Below, in pieces: positions 46,199 to 57,600 of a stretch of DNA of 64,000 bases. The translations under genes and the position numbers were made by a program. The notes under the pieces were generated by a model. It was not told the DNA's origin, searched no databases, and saw nothing but the letters and a program-made list of their open reading frames with translations. Position 1 is the stretch's first letter. Each line of letters begins with the position of its first letter. The stretch spans positions 89,226 through 153,225 of the forward strand of contig NMRB01000368.1 in NCBI GenBank assembly GCA_002633025.1, given 5' to 3'. The stretch is from Notospermus geniculatus. Lineage: Eukaryota; Nemertea; Pilidiophora; Heteronemertea; Lineidae.

Positions 46199-47004
46199 CA
46201 GGGTGTATCAGAAAAAAATTAGACTCTCGAAAAAATCATCATAAAATAAATATAGAGATGAGTTTTGAAAAACTGTCTATATCCCTTTGTAGAGGTTGTG
46301 ATTCTGCATCGAGTGATACCAGTGTCATTGTTTACACTTCACGTTTTAATGAGCAGGGACCGTTTGAATTTTGAAAATTGAAGTCGTTTGCGCACGGGAA
46401 TGTGAGGGTTAAAATTGAATCTGTCACAGTGAATAAAAAGTTTAGACTGAGTTTTACATACGTGCTGAAGCGTTTTTTAAATAATTAATCCCTTCACCCT
46501 CTAACCCTGAAACAAAAAGTCTCATTTCTGGGTTGAACCTCACAAAGTGTGAAGAAACGAACTTTTTTTAATGTGGCCTGACCATTTCTGGCTTGTGGCC
46601 AGCGGTGCGGATGAAAAATGGTCAGGCCACAGTAAAAAATGTATGTTTCTTCACACTTGGTGAGGATCAGCTTAGAAATGAGACTTTTTGTTTCGGGGTT
46701 AGAGGGTGAAAGGATCAATTATTTAAAAAACGCTTCGGCACGTTAGTAAAACTCAGTCTAAGCTTTTTATTCACGTTGACAGATCCATTTTTAACCCTCA
46801 CATTTCCGTGCGCAAAGGACTTCAATTTTTCAAAATTCAAACGGTCCCTGCTCATTGAAACGTGAAGTGTAAACAATGACACTGGTATCATTCGATGCAG
46901 AATCACAACCTCTACAAAGGGATATATACAGTTTTTCAAAACTCATCTCCATGTTTATTTTATGGTGATTTTTTTGAGAGTCTAATTTTTTCTGATACAC
47001 CCTG
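46199..47004. mobile_element. 806-bp palindromic element, TA duplication
   Basis: Starts CAGGGTGTATCAGAAAAAAA and ends TTTTCTGATACACCCTG, flanked by TA. Arms of about 385 bp are inverted with roughly 90% identity by eye; the centre near 46600 is GGCCTGACCATTT...AAATGGTCAGGCC. No transposase. It lies between CCP1 and CCP2 of the pseudogene. Confidence 0.92.
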
Positions 47005-47009
47005 TATTT

Positions 47010-47530
47010 CATACGTTTTTGAAAGAATATGAATTGACGGTGATCGATTATTTACTTTTATCTAACGGGTTACATTTCGATTTTGTTGATCAAACACACA
47101 TTCTATGCCTAAAACCGAGTATTTTGGTCGCTACGGCGCACTAATTTTGGCGGGAGAATGACAGACCCCCACTTTACGGCCCATTGGCGATAAAACCACC
47201 GCCGTTGAGAAAAATTCTGAATGTAGGCCGCTAGATTGGATCATAATGAATCATCTCAAGCTCTGATTGGCGCAAACTGTGTACAAATGAATTAGTAATC
47301 AGGTCGCCCAGGTCAGCAAGTGATCCGAGCCCGATGATTGGTCGGCTGGCTACTTTCTCGTGAACAGATGCGTGATCGTGGCGAACTGGCAAATGACGTT
47401 GCGCCGCTCGGAACACCGTAAGTGACCCAGTTAAATCAATACCATGAAATGTATTAGTTGTAACAGTCGTGCGATATACATCGGTTTGGTGGACAATATC
47501 TACTCGTATAGCCCTAGTTCTCTTGGACAC
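47010..47530. other. Pseudogene intron; no separate feature seen
   Basis: Nothing supportable apart from flanking element ends. Confidence 0.4.
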
Positions 47531-47549
47531 TTGGCCTTACCAACACATC

Positions 47550-47873
47550 TTGGGGCGCTACACAGGGAAAATGACGTACATCTGGCGGACATATGGCGTA
47601 TATACGGCATACGTCCGCCAGTCCTGGTTGCGTATATATACCGTATATAAAAGTAGCTAGATTCAATTTGTATGTACGTCGTCGTATGTACGCGGGGTAT
47701 ATGACGTATGCCGTACGTATGCTATACGTACGGCATATACTCGGCGGACATATTTTTCCGTACGTAAGCCATACGTACACCGGACGTCCAGAGGATGATC
47801 CATTGTACTATACGGCGGATATAAAAGTAGCTGTACGTCCGCCGTATGTATGTCATTTTGCCTGTGTACCACC
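47550..47873. mobile_element. MITE splitting the CCP1 exon of the pseudogene
   Basis: Ends GGGGCGCTACACAGGGAAAA and (reverse) GGGGTGGTACACAGGCAAAA are inverted, followed by ATGACRTACAT and GGCGGAC. Exon sequence CTTACCAACACATCTT resumes as CCAACGCCCTGAGGACTG on the other side, with about 13 bp of exon missing compared with the distal copy. The interior is CGTATACG-rich. Confidence 0.85.
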
Positions 47874-48355
47874 CCAACGCCCTGAGGACTGCATGGCACT
47901 GACGATGCTGACCTACGAGTCGAAACCCATGATTGCACCAATATGTCGCCTTGCTGTTGACCTTATCTTTATCTGAGAGGGACACGGAGCCATTTGCTGG
48001 AACTTCAGGGGCACCACATACTGTAAGATGAAGAACTTTCGTTGAAACACGTCGCAAGGCGTCCATTCTACGACATGTTGTGACGAACGCTACCCGTTCC
48101 CCCATCGTAATGAACTCGATACCATGGGACCGTTCATATATCTGTGAAGACCAACACATCGTTTCTTGACGGTGAGGAATATGGAGCCTTATTAGCCAGA
48201 GAAAGCAGAAACTGCTGCGAAATCTTGAATCAGGATATGTTAAACATTCTAACAACAACAACAACACTGGCTGAAGCCAAAAGTATATCCTGGTGGCTTG
48301 ATAGAAAATATGAAATAGAAATCGGGTTAAAGACAGGTGAAAGACATTGCTTTCT

Positions 48356-48470
48356 ACAATATTCGAACCCACGGACCCTCGCATGAGGCATCAATCGCCA
48401 GCACTAAGGGGCAACACGCCTTAACCACTAGGCCAAATCCCCATCTTCAAAAAAGATGGTTCAATGGCCC
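48356..48470 (-). mobile_element. tRNA-Leu-like SINE inserted in the CUB2-C exon
   Basis: Reverse copy of the SINE at 44500: ATTCGAACCCACGGACCC (B box) and CCTTAACCACTAGGCCAAAT (A box). Exon homology ends exactly where it begins (48471). Confidence 0.85.
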
Positions 48471-48637
48471 AAACCAGAAAACGTGGCAGTTTTGTCAGAC
48501 CTAAAGGTGATGGAGATGTCATTGTCATCAGATACGATCACGTTACTCGGAACTGACGATCCGCAGAAGACCCCTATCGGAAGAGAAGCACAGGTCACGC
48601 GTGTGATGTCCAGCATTTTACCTTTTACTCCAAAGTA

Positions 48638-48871
48638 AAGCGGGCAGCACACCAGGCGAGGTGGAAGGGATATCGCAAGCAATCTGATCGCCACCAAGCA
48701 ACATGGGCTGTTGACGCCAGGTGTGCGCTGGGGAGCGATCCGTGGAATCTTCTCGCCAGCGATGATCACCAATATCAAACAATACCAAACCGATATCGTC
48801 TAGTCTGCAGTGGCTGGCGATCCGATCGCTTGCGATATCGCCCTCACATCGCCTGGTGTGCTGCCTGCTTT
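48638..48871. mobile_element. MITE, 234 bp, TA duplication
   Basis: AAGCGGGCAGCACACCAGGC and GCCTGGTGTGCTGCCTGCTT are inverted for about 55 bp, flanked by TA at 48636-48637 and 48872-48873. Partial relatives are at 50838-51010 and 17340-17515. Confidence 0.92.
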
Positions 48872-48922
48872 TAGGGAACTAACGTCAATGTTCCTCAGTT
48901 TAACTGAGGAACATATCACTTA

Positions 48923-49800
48923 AGCCCCAGTCACATATCCACTCCGGGGCCCGTACGGCGAGTAAAAACAGACATTTTGGCCAGTTTCTACGGTGCCCAG
49001 TTTGATCCAGCCTACTTTCCGCCTATGTATTGGGGCATTTTCGCTGAATCGGCTAATGTCGTCCTGGGTACACCTCATTATTACCCTGGGTATTCTGGGT
49101 AATCCTTTTTGTTACCAAGGACGATCCTGGGTATAAATAAGGTACCTTAACATTACCCAGTTTGAAATCCGCGCCATTTCCCACCCGCACTCCTCTCGAG
49201 GTACGGTACTATCTTATTCTCGCCCGCCACAATTATACACGAGCATTTTGACACGTTTGACGTGGTGATTGTCAGCAGCTGTCAGAACGGCAACTCGCGT
49301 TAAAGACTGCGATTTACAGGCGTATTTGCAATCTATTCCATCCTATACTAGGGATGGAAGTTTCATTTCAAAAGGAAGAGAGCCGAAGAAAAATCTGGTG
49401 GATGTCGGTAATGGTAGATACAAGTTGAAAGCAGGTGTCAAAGTTGATGCGAAACTGAAGTGGCTTGCACGCGACACCATGATATGCACTGGGAGGGGCA
49501 ATTGCCAGCGAAAATGTGAACGCACGCACCACAACCTCGGCGCAGGTGGAAAATGACGCGGATTTTAAAACTGGGTAATGTTAAGGTACATTATTTGTAC
49601 CCAGGACGATCCTGGGTAACAAAAAGGATTACCCAGGATTACCCTGGGTAATAATGAGGTGTACCCAGGACGACATTAACCGATTCAGCGGCAATTTCGG
49701 TATGATTCATCTTAGATCCGAGTTTCAGTCTCTAAAATCCGCAGCAAGCCGCTGGGTGGGGAAAATCGTACGGGGCCCGGTGCATTTGTGACCTAGGCTT
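48923..49800. mobile_element. 878-bp element, long TIRs, TA duplication
   Basis: TIRs of about 230 bp: left AGCCCCAGTCACATATCCAC, right GTGCATTTGTGACCTAGGCT; shared inner blocks include GTCGTCCTGGGTACACCTCA and TACCTTAACATTACCCAG (inverted). TA at 48921-48922 and 49801-49802. It sits 15 bp from the CUB2-B exon of the pseudogene. Confidence 0.92.
49269..49556 (+). CDS. Small open frame inside the 878-bp element
   Basis: A 95-residue frame fills the space between the TIRs. It is basic, with a compact Cys motif CTGRGNCQRKCE near the C terminus and KLKAGVKVDAKLKWLARD before it. I do not recognise a family. It could be a captured exon fragment, or chance. No ribosomal or splice signals decide the matter. 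Confidence 0.3.
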   Translation: MSAAVRTATRVKDCDLQAYLQSIPSYTRDGSFISKGREPKKNLVDVGNGRYKLKAGVKVDAKLKWLARDTMICTGRGNCQRKCERTHHNLGAGGK

Positions 49801-52123
49801 TACCATAGCTTCTCCCGAGGTTGCCCGACGCATCAACACGCCGAATAGTAACGCTGTCAAAGCCACAGGAATCATCGGGACCTTTTTCAACTTCACACTA
49901 CTTGGTCTCATTAAAACTCAGGCGTACACGCTGAAAAGGAGTGAAGGTATTGGAAATATGTATTTTGGCCCTTGTCTAGCAAATCGCTGGAGTCTGGCAT
50001 CATTGATTTTCTTGCGAAATGCTGCTGATGGTGCAGTCCACTCAATATTCCCACCGAAAAATAACCACACATACTTAACAGGGCTTTTTTACTATCTTAA
50101 AAATTACATGTTAACAAAAATACATAAGCGAGCGAATCAATCTATTTTTGATGTGAAGCAATTTCAATGAAGCATGCAATATTCCTAACTGTTACACTTG
50201 TTCTTTGTCAGTCTAACATCATCTGCATTCACTCTTGTATCAGACATCGTTGGAGTTGTTTTAATCACATTTCATATAGTTCATATTGAATTTATTTAAT
50301 TAATTGTAAGACATTTTTTATACCCACCTGTTATATTCATGCATGAAGGGGCTCAAATGCAAGCGATCCTTCGCTCTTATTTGAGTTCCTGATCACTCAC
50401 TTTTTAAATTCATGTAGACAAGAATACATAGTTATAATGTTTGTCAAATAAATATCAAATATCCTCAGGTCGCATGGTGATCTAACTGACAGCTTTTGTT
50501 TCATCACAAAAAGGTAGAAAATAACAGCGACAGATAACCTAGGGAAGTTATTTTACTTCATTTGATACTCACCATGCCTGCTGGAACTTTTATAACCCAC
50601 GAACAGTCGGCATTGTTTTCATAACTGGATGGGAAGTTCATGCTGGCAATGGAACCACTTCTTCCTGACCTATCATAAAGTCCACCACACCCAGACACTA
50701 GTGGAATAGAACAAGATTCATCTTATACCCGATTCTCTTCCCTAAATGCTTCTAGGTGAACCGCAGCGCTGACGCCCCACTCAAACTAATGCATGAAAAT
50801 GATTGGTATGAGTACGTAAGATCTTGCTGTGTCATTTCTAAAGCCAGCAGCACACCTGGCAATATCGCGAGCGATCTGATCGCCACCGATCTTCTCGTCA
50901 GCCTCCGCAGACGAGGTGATATCGGTTTTGGTATTCTTTGGTATTGGGCGATCTTCGGACTCCACGCATCGCTGCCCGCGCACACCGAGCGTCTGGTACG
51001 CCACAACTGCACGGAAGGGGCTCCCAGAGACGTTGGATAATATACCTCCGTTTTTGGATATTACGCAATCAAGTATGGGCCAACTACACATTTTTCTGGA
51101 AAAAGACCTGATTGCAACATACTCCCCGGTACGATTGCTGTCCAATCCAGAGAGAAGCCTTTGTCAACATTTGAATCGTCTGCCCTGAATATCACAACCA
51201 GATCATTGTCTGCCGATATTTTGTCGTTCGGTCTGTTATGGCAGTATACGCCTATGAAAAGTGCAGTAAAACTTCGTTAATACAAAACCTAGACTTAACG
51301 TTTCCATGACGTGGTGGAGATTTCGAAGGCCCCAGTTCAGCCAGCCGCTGCATGCCAAACTTTTAACAATCTTTCATTGGCGCCTTGTCTTCCAAACAAA
51401 TCTTTACGATGATGTTAAAAATATTGATGAACCCACCGACGTAGAGGATTTGGGAACCTCTAGGTGAACAGGTCCCCAATTTTTTTTCGTCGATAAAGAC
51501 ACGTGACTTTACCAATTTGTCCGCTAGGTGAGGTTACCGGTCCGTCTTCATATAAACTAACGTAGTCGTAGCCGCAACAGTCATGATATTCGAAACCAAA
51601 AGGACTGTTGAAGTGGACACGGATTCTCTGGAAGAAAACAGAAAATAATTTCCATGTTGGGTACAAATGTACAAGGGCGCCTACGGACACGACGGAGGGC
51701 AGGGTGCCTACGCCTCGTGAGACTTCCCTATATGACGTCACTGAACGCCGGAGACTCAATCAAGAGATATGGCAAAATGTAATTATGACAAAACTTTCCA
51801 AAAACGGTTGCCATGATAACATAATGATGATTTACTAAAAAACTACCACTCGACTGAAGAGGCACCCGCGAAAATCTTGACTGGCTGGAACACCTCTTTC
51901 ATAATTTCTATAGTTCAGTCAGGCCTCTCTCATGCACACGAAACCCATCTCGTGGAGCGCCTGGAGTAAAGGACTTCAAGGTATATGTCGGCCTTACTTC
52001 AAGTTGTTGAAGAATTACTTGAGATGACTGGGCATACTCACGTCTCCTTCTGGTAATGAGATAATGCATCTACATTTATTTACTATTGCCGTAGCTATAC
52101 GGCCAGTTTTTGCAGGATAAGGA

Positions 52124-52709
52124 CACAGAAAGAAAAAAAACGATCTCATCTGGAGATAAAATGAATCTCCAACTCTTGTCCCTAAAATGAGTTTCTTTTG
52201 CAACTCGAATGGACATAACTGGGTCTCCACTTGAGCTGACATTGTCTCCAACTGGTTGAAATGATTCTCAGCTGTTTCCACCGGATTGTCTGTTGTCTCC
52301 AATGAAATAAATAAGTGATGTCTCCATATATTATATAAAAAGAAACGTTCACACCCAGTGGGTTGCGAACCCAGGACCCTCTGATCGCAAGTCGGACACC
52401 AGAACCGCCACACCACCGAGCTCCTCATATGAGCAGATTTTGGTTCCCCTCGGTTTGTTACCAATTTTCTCCAGCTGATGCCCTGTTCCATCGACTGGAG
52501 AACTGAGAAAACTCAAAATGAGTAGGCTTTGTCTCTACTTCAGAATGAGACTCCAGTTGCAGTTATCTCCAGTCGATGCAAGAGGGCTCCAGCCTTAGAA
52601 AACCGGTACTCATTCTCGGTTCGAGTAGCAAAGGAAACTCACTTTTAGGGACAAAATAGTAGGCGGGAGACTCATTTTATTTCGAGATGAGATCGATTTT
52701 TTCTCTGTG
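52124..52709. mobile_element. 586-bp element inside the CUB1-A exon, with a tRNA-like core
   Basis: Ends CACAGAAAGAAAAAAAACGA and TCGATTTTTTCTCTGTG are inverted, extending through TCTCATCT.GA.ATAAAATGA. Comparison with the intact exon (AAGGACCCGC) shows GA repeated at the junctions. Inside, on the minus strand, GGTGGTGTGGCGGTTCTGGT and GGTCCTGGGTTCGCAACCC are tRNA-like A and B boxes, so a SINE may be nested within it. Confidence 0.85.
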
Positions 52710-52769
52710 GACCCGCGGAGGCCTGTTTGACGCATTGGGGAACCACACCCGGAATCTTCCACTGAAAAA

Positions 52770-53432
52770 CCCCAGCCCAGATCTGAAATGCGCGTAGGAA
52801 TGGGACATGCAGAGAGCCTGCCCCAGGAATACGACCCTACGGGCAGCCTTAGCCATTTTGACGAGCTCATACACCGGCCGGTTGGCATTAGAATCTAACT
52901 CCGAGATGCATTGCAAGTAAAATACAAAGAACGTCAACAGGCAAGACGAAATTCGTAGGTTGTCAGTTGCTAGCGCCACCTGTGATGAAGTGACCGCACT
53001 GATATGAGCCTAAGAGCTAGCTGACTATAGGGTCCCTTTAACAATCCGTGCAATCATCCCAATGCCCGGGAAAACCGCACCGCTCGCGGCCAACCACTGC
53101 GGAAACCACTGTTATGGAAACGAACCTCATATGAAGAGTCGCAGGAAGTGGGTGATTGTTTCTCGAGAGGCAGTAGATTGCGTGACGTAAGCGTTTATCC
53201 GAGGAGAGGAAATATGGACAATCAGTTGCAAAGAATACCGATTCAGCGAATATCTAATTAAGTGCTGCTCACATTGCAAATTTTCTCGCCGTCATTGTAG
53301 TATGGTCGCCTGATAATGACGAGTTGCCTTGTTTGCGGTGGACGTGCATCGCACTGCGACAATGTCGTGTATGTATGTAGACCTGCAGGGGCGGATCCAG
53401 GACTTTCTCGAGGGGTGGGTTCTGAAGGTAGA
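52770..53432. other. 5' flank of the pseudogene; short repeats only
   Basis: 52958-53040 repeats 32535-32625. At 53387 a lone CAGGGGCGGATCCAGGAC end of the hAT-like family appears without its partner. No signal-peptide exon like 62281-62338 is found. Confidence 0.5.
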
Positions 53433-53762
53433 GGTCAAACCACTGAGATAAGAAATGGTTTGTTTTTTGACGCTTCCATCTGTTAGAAGACGCAGGCATT
53501 TTGTAGTAACAGGAAGAGGAAACCACCGACCTGATTCACGAAGCCGTCGTCTCTTTGCAATGGCGTAAAATCCTTTGTTCTTCAACCAGTGAGCAATTGG
53601 GGGTACACAGCTGCATGGGGCCTGTTTCGTAAAATGACTTAAAGCTAATGGCACCTTTAACCAAATGGAAAATGCATTGCAGTTAAAGGTACCATAAGCC
53701 TAAAGTTATTTTATGAAACAGTCCCCTGGACAATAGATTTGCGTCGTCGCTGAACTTGGCGA
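53433..53762. repeat. Duplicated block, copy 1 (matches 63675-64000)
   Basis: About 330 bp are shared with the window's right end, including GAAATGGTTTGTTTTTTGA, GATTCACGAAGCCGTCGTCT and a family-2 MITE. It lies upstream of the proximal gene copy, as the other lies upstream of the distal copy, so it belongs to the tandem duplication. Confidence 0.95.
53617..53726. mobile_element. MITE family 2, copy 2
   Basis: GGGGCCTGTTTCGTAAAATG and TTATTTTATGAAACAGTCCC are inverted; TTAAAGCTAATGGCACC against GGTACCATAAGCCTAAAG. Confidence 0.85.
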
Positions 53763-53943
53763 GGATTTCGTGAAACACTCCCGTCGTGAAACCGTTTTGA
53801 TGAGAGTGAGATCGTGAATACCTCCCTGGTAAATTACGGGTGGTGATATGCCGTCAGTGGGCGGAAGAGACCTGAGACACTGATGGCACAGAAATGAAGC
53901 TAATTCGACGTTGCAATCATGATTTTCTTTGCTTTTATCTCAG

Positions 53944-54128
53944 ATATTTTTGGGAATTATCACATTTCTGGAGACGAACGAGCTACATCTGTGATATTTT
54001 CACTCAAAAATGCTACGGCTATGTTTCATTATTCCGAAGCGGAATCTTTTAGGACCAAGAAGTTACAGAGTTTTAAAATGGCGTTGGCTCCCAACAGAAA
54101 ACGACGTGGGCTGCTAATATTACATTAG
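53944..54128 (+). CDS. Possible short terminal exon related to genes X and Y
   Basis: A fine acceptor (TTTTCTTTGCTTTTATCTCAG, AG at 53942-53943) opens a phase-1 frame ending in TAG at 54126-54128, the same entry phase as genes X and Y. It encodes about 61 residues: SVIFSLKNATAMFHYSEAES and KRRGLLILH. These align loosely with the start of the Y exon (VKYCQDEDHFLFFTYNIPAES, RRQSPKLLFQL). If related it is cut short by the stop. It lies tail to tail with the distal CUB-CCP gene. Confidence 0.4.
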
Positions 54129-54139
54129 AAAACAGGTTG

Positions 54140-54560
54140 TACGGATAATTGGTTACATTGGCAGGCAATACAACTAGGCTGTTACGGATAGAAGGCTGCA
54201 TCGAAGCAATACTGCTATGCTATTAGAGTGGGCTACACGCTAAGAAAAAAAGTTCTAAAAGGTTCTTTGGCTGTCACTGTGGGAGAACCCTCTAAAATGG
54301 TTCTATATAGAACCCTATAGGTCCATAAAGAACCCTTAAAGGTTCGAAATAGAACCCTAAAGGGTTCTTTATGGACCGAGGGTTCTCCCACAGTGACAGC
54401 CAAAGAACCCTTTTTTCTAAGTGTCACATTGGAAAGCAATACAGATTGTCCTCACGGATACCAGGCTACATTCGAAAGCAATACATTCTGACGCGGATAG
54501 GCTACATTGGAAAGCAATACATGCTGTCACGGATGGTAGGCTACATTGGTCCTCTTGACG
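54140..54560 (+). repeat. Degenerate tandem repeat AGGCTACATTGGAAAGCAAT
   Basis: About six copies of a 32-37 bp unit (GGCTACATTGGAAAGCAATA ... TGTCACGGAT), interrupted by the MITE at 54235-54424. Confidence 0.8.
54235..54424. mobile_element. MITE, 190 bp, GGTTCT-rich
   Basis: ACACGCTAAGAAAAAAAGTT and AAGAACCCTTTTTTCTAAGT...GTGT are inverted, followed by CTTTGGCTGTCACTGTGGGA in both arms. The centre repeats GGTTCTATATAGAACC. Confidence 0.9.
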
Positions 54561-54628
54561 GGCTTTCCTTGGCCATAGACGGGATGAATCTTGACGGATA
54601 TCACATGAGTTGCCGGGAGAGGGCTCAG

Positions 54629-57600
54629 TTACGGCAGATCCGGTTGCACTTCACAAGTTGGCGTTTCTCCACTCCAGCTCTCCGTTGAATCCAAACATCG
54701 CCGTTTCCTCGTACCATTCAGTCTATAGGCATGAATGCAGGTGTACGTGGCCGTGCTGCCAACTCGGTCCTCATCTGACAGAGAAAAGTCGCCCCAGTAT
54801 GGCACGTCGGGAATACCGCACCGTTTTTCTAGAACGTAAGCAAAATTAGATCGACGATGAACTGTTTGTTGGAAAACCACCGCTAGTAATAAAGTCGGGT
54901 CTGAAACAAACCCGCTATACTGACGAGGACCAAGCGTCATATCAGTCACGTACAACGCAACTATTGGTTCCCTCGGATTTTATAACAACCGCCACCCCCT
55001 CCTGAGTGTGATTTCCAAGTGTGCAGAACACATCAGTGATGGCCTTTGGCCGGGAAAATTCCGAGACCGCAGAGGCCATCGCGAGCGTGTTCTGCACACT
55101 TGGAAATCACACGATGGAGGTTTTTTATTTACCCGAAAACAACTTGTGTTTTCCACAATAAGCACACGAAATGACTTAAAATACTCAACTGGTGACACAT
55201 GTATCACCGCTCATCCAAAAGTTTGTATTAGTGCGCGAATATTGACGGAGTGGGCCTTTGTGAGTCGTGAGAAGGTTCTTCAGGAAAAAAGTTAAAAAAA
55301 AGTTAAAGTTTGGGTTTATAGTCTGATATCAACAACGGTAGAGGTGTCATCCGACTTTACACTTTAACGCCAGTCTATCCTGAAACCTTTCAGTAGAACT
55401 CAGATGAACTGCTCATTCAGCGCTACAATCTGAGCATTTCCGACCGGTACCCATTTATACACCTGGGTGGAGAGAGGCCAGTAAGGCAAAGAGACCTGCC
55501 CAAAGTCTCACGCCAGCAGCGGGATTCGAACCCGGGATCCTCTGACCGCTAGCCGGAGGCCCGAACCACTACACCACCGTGGCGAGCCAAGAATGTAGAT
55601 CCCCACAGCGCTGTTAGTAAACCCTCGTTGTTTTGCGGATTCCATAGCTTTGACGTCCTGAGGTCTTCGTTCCAGAGCCCTGTGGGCCTAACGACCAGGA
55701 AGATCAATCTCGAAGCGTAACATGATCAAACCGTGTGGTGAGATTTTGTTATTTTTGAACCAATCACATCACGTCTTGCGTGGTGTTGCAGCATGAGCGA
55801 AATTTCCTTACCAACACATCTTGGGACACTTTCACTCCAACGCCCTGACGACTGGCACCGACGATGCTGACCCACAAGTCGAAACCCACGATCGCACCGA
55901 TATGTCGCCTTGCTCTTGACCCTGTCTTCATCAGACAGCTCCACTGCGCCATTTTTTGGAACTTCAGGAACACCACATCCTGTTAGATACAGAGAAATTT
56001 AACTGTCATCACCATGCCGTCAGGATGTCTTTTCTAAATAACGGCACGAGTTGGGAGCGATGAACGCTGCCCGGACCCACGTGTTAAAGATAATATATCA
56101 CGGATATTTTCGCGGGCCACGAAAATCATTGTTTATTTACATTTTGTTTGTTTATGTCCAGTCTTTCTTTGTCTCATGAGTAATTTGTTGGTGATATGCC
56201 CCTCTAGAAATTCTTTTGATACTGAAAATATTCGATTTGGTGGGTTGGCATGTCCCAAAAGTCCAAAATAACATGATGTAAACATCCATGTTTACAAACA
56301 TTAAATGTAAACAATGAAGTCGTGATACATTATCTTTAAAGCCTCACAGTATTGAATTTTACGACATTTTCAAACTGTTAGGAGAGTGCAGGTAGAGGTC
56401 TCATAGCCTCGTGAAGGTCCCCAAAATGCTTGCCTGATACGTATTTCAAAGAATCAAGCCCTAGTTTTCAGAACACAACGAAAAAACTGCATGCAGAGCT
56501 CTAATGCATTCAGATAGAGTATAGTACATTTTACACTACACTAACGTCGGAGGACGTAAGCAATTTCTGAATTCAATACAGTGAGGCTTTAAGCTAAGCG
56601 CACAGTTGCGATAAAAAACTTTGCGAAATGTGTACGTTTATCGGTTCCGTTACCGGATTGATATGGGACGCATTGATTGACACTTGCCACCGCACATGGC
56701 CGTTATTATCATCCGGAACGAATTGAGTAACGTATGCGATATCGGACGAATGGAACATGTTCCATTCATCCGTCAAAAATAACTGTTGCCGTCCGGTATT
56801 CGGAAGGAATTCCTTTATAATGACGTAATTCTGGGATAACCCTTCGATTTTTCCCAGTGAAGGAAAGACTGACATCCGTCGGTGCTGCGAGTTTTAACGC
56901 ATACATGTGCGCGGTTTTGCCGTGCGTTAAAGTGCATCCGTTGAACGGATCCGGTAAACGTACACATTTCGGAAGGCTTTTTGTCGGACATGTGCGCTTA
57001 GCTTAAAGCTAAGCGCACATTTGCGATTAAAACCTTTGCGAAATGTGTACGTTTATCGGATCCGTTACCGGATTAATATGGGACACATTGATTGACACTT
57101 GCCACCGCACATGGCCGTTATTATCATCCGGAACGAATTGAGTAACGCATTCGATATCGGACGAATGGAACATGTTCCATTCATCCGTCAAAAATAACTG
57201 TTGCCGTCCGGTATTCCGAAGGAATTCCTTAATAATGACGTAATTTTGGGATAACCCTTCGATTTTCCCAGTGAAAGAAAGACTGCCATCCGTCAATGCT
57301 GCAAGTTTTTACGCTTGCGGTGCGTTAAGCAAGGTTCGTTGGCGCACGGATCCGGTCCGTTTTCAGTCCGTTGCCCCTAGTTTTCCGGAGACGACAACGA
57401 AAAAGTCCATTTGATCAATTTTTTACGGACCCGAATCGGACAAAATCCGTGTGCCAATGAACCTTGCTTTAAAGACCATCCGGTAAACGGATCCGGTAAA
57501 CGTACACATTCCGCATAGATTTTTTTTCGCAAATGTGCACTTGGCTGTATGACAAGCAGGGTTCATCCGCACATGGATCCAGTCCGTTTGGCCCTAGTTT

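Larger units (their letters stand above)
45441..52761 (-). pseudogene. Proximal copy of the CUB-CUB-CCP-CCP gene (broken)
   Basis: Homologous exons, in gene order: CUB1-A 52761-52042 (split by an element at 52124-52709), CUB1-B 51627-51513 and CUB1-C 51251-51123 (both intact, same lengths as the distal copy, donors GTAAAG and GTATGT), CUB2-A 50697-50573 (intact, keeps both first cysteines), CUB2-B 49930-49816, CUB2-C 48573-48471, CCP1 48020-47534, CCP2 45617-45441. Lesions: CUB2-B has an in-frame TAG (3-bp insertion after ETK) and its donor GT reads GG; CUB2-C loses its last third to a SINE; CCP1 is split by a MITE; CCP2 has a stop after RLKWNK. No signal-peptide exon was found. It cannot make the full protein. 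Confidence 0.88.

Noticed and set aside
47722-48384. A single 220-residue minus-strand protein
   Set aside because: Only the middle part is a CCP exon; the rest is intron and the inserted MITE read through in the same frame.
52677-52979. A signal peptide start for the proximal gene copy (MALATDNLRISSCLLTFFVF)
   Set aside because: It overlaps a short dispersed repeat, and it does not resemble the distal copy's signal exon.
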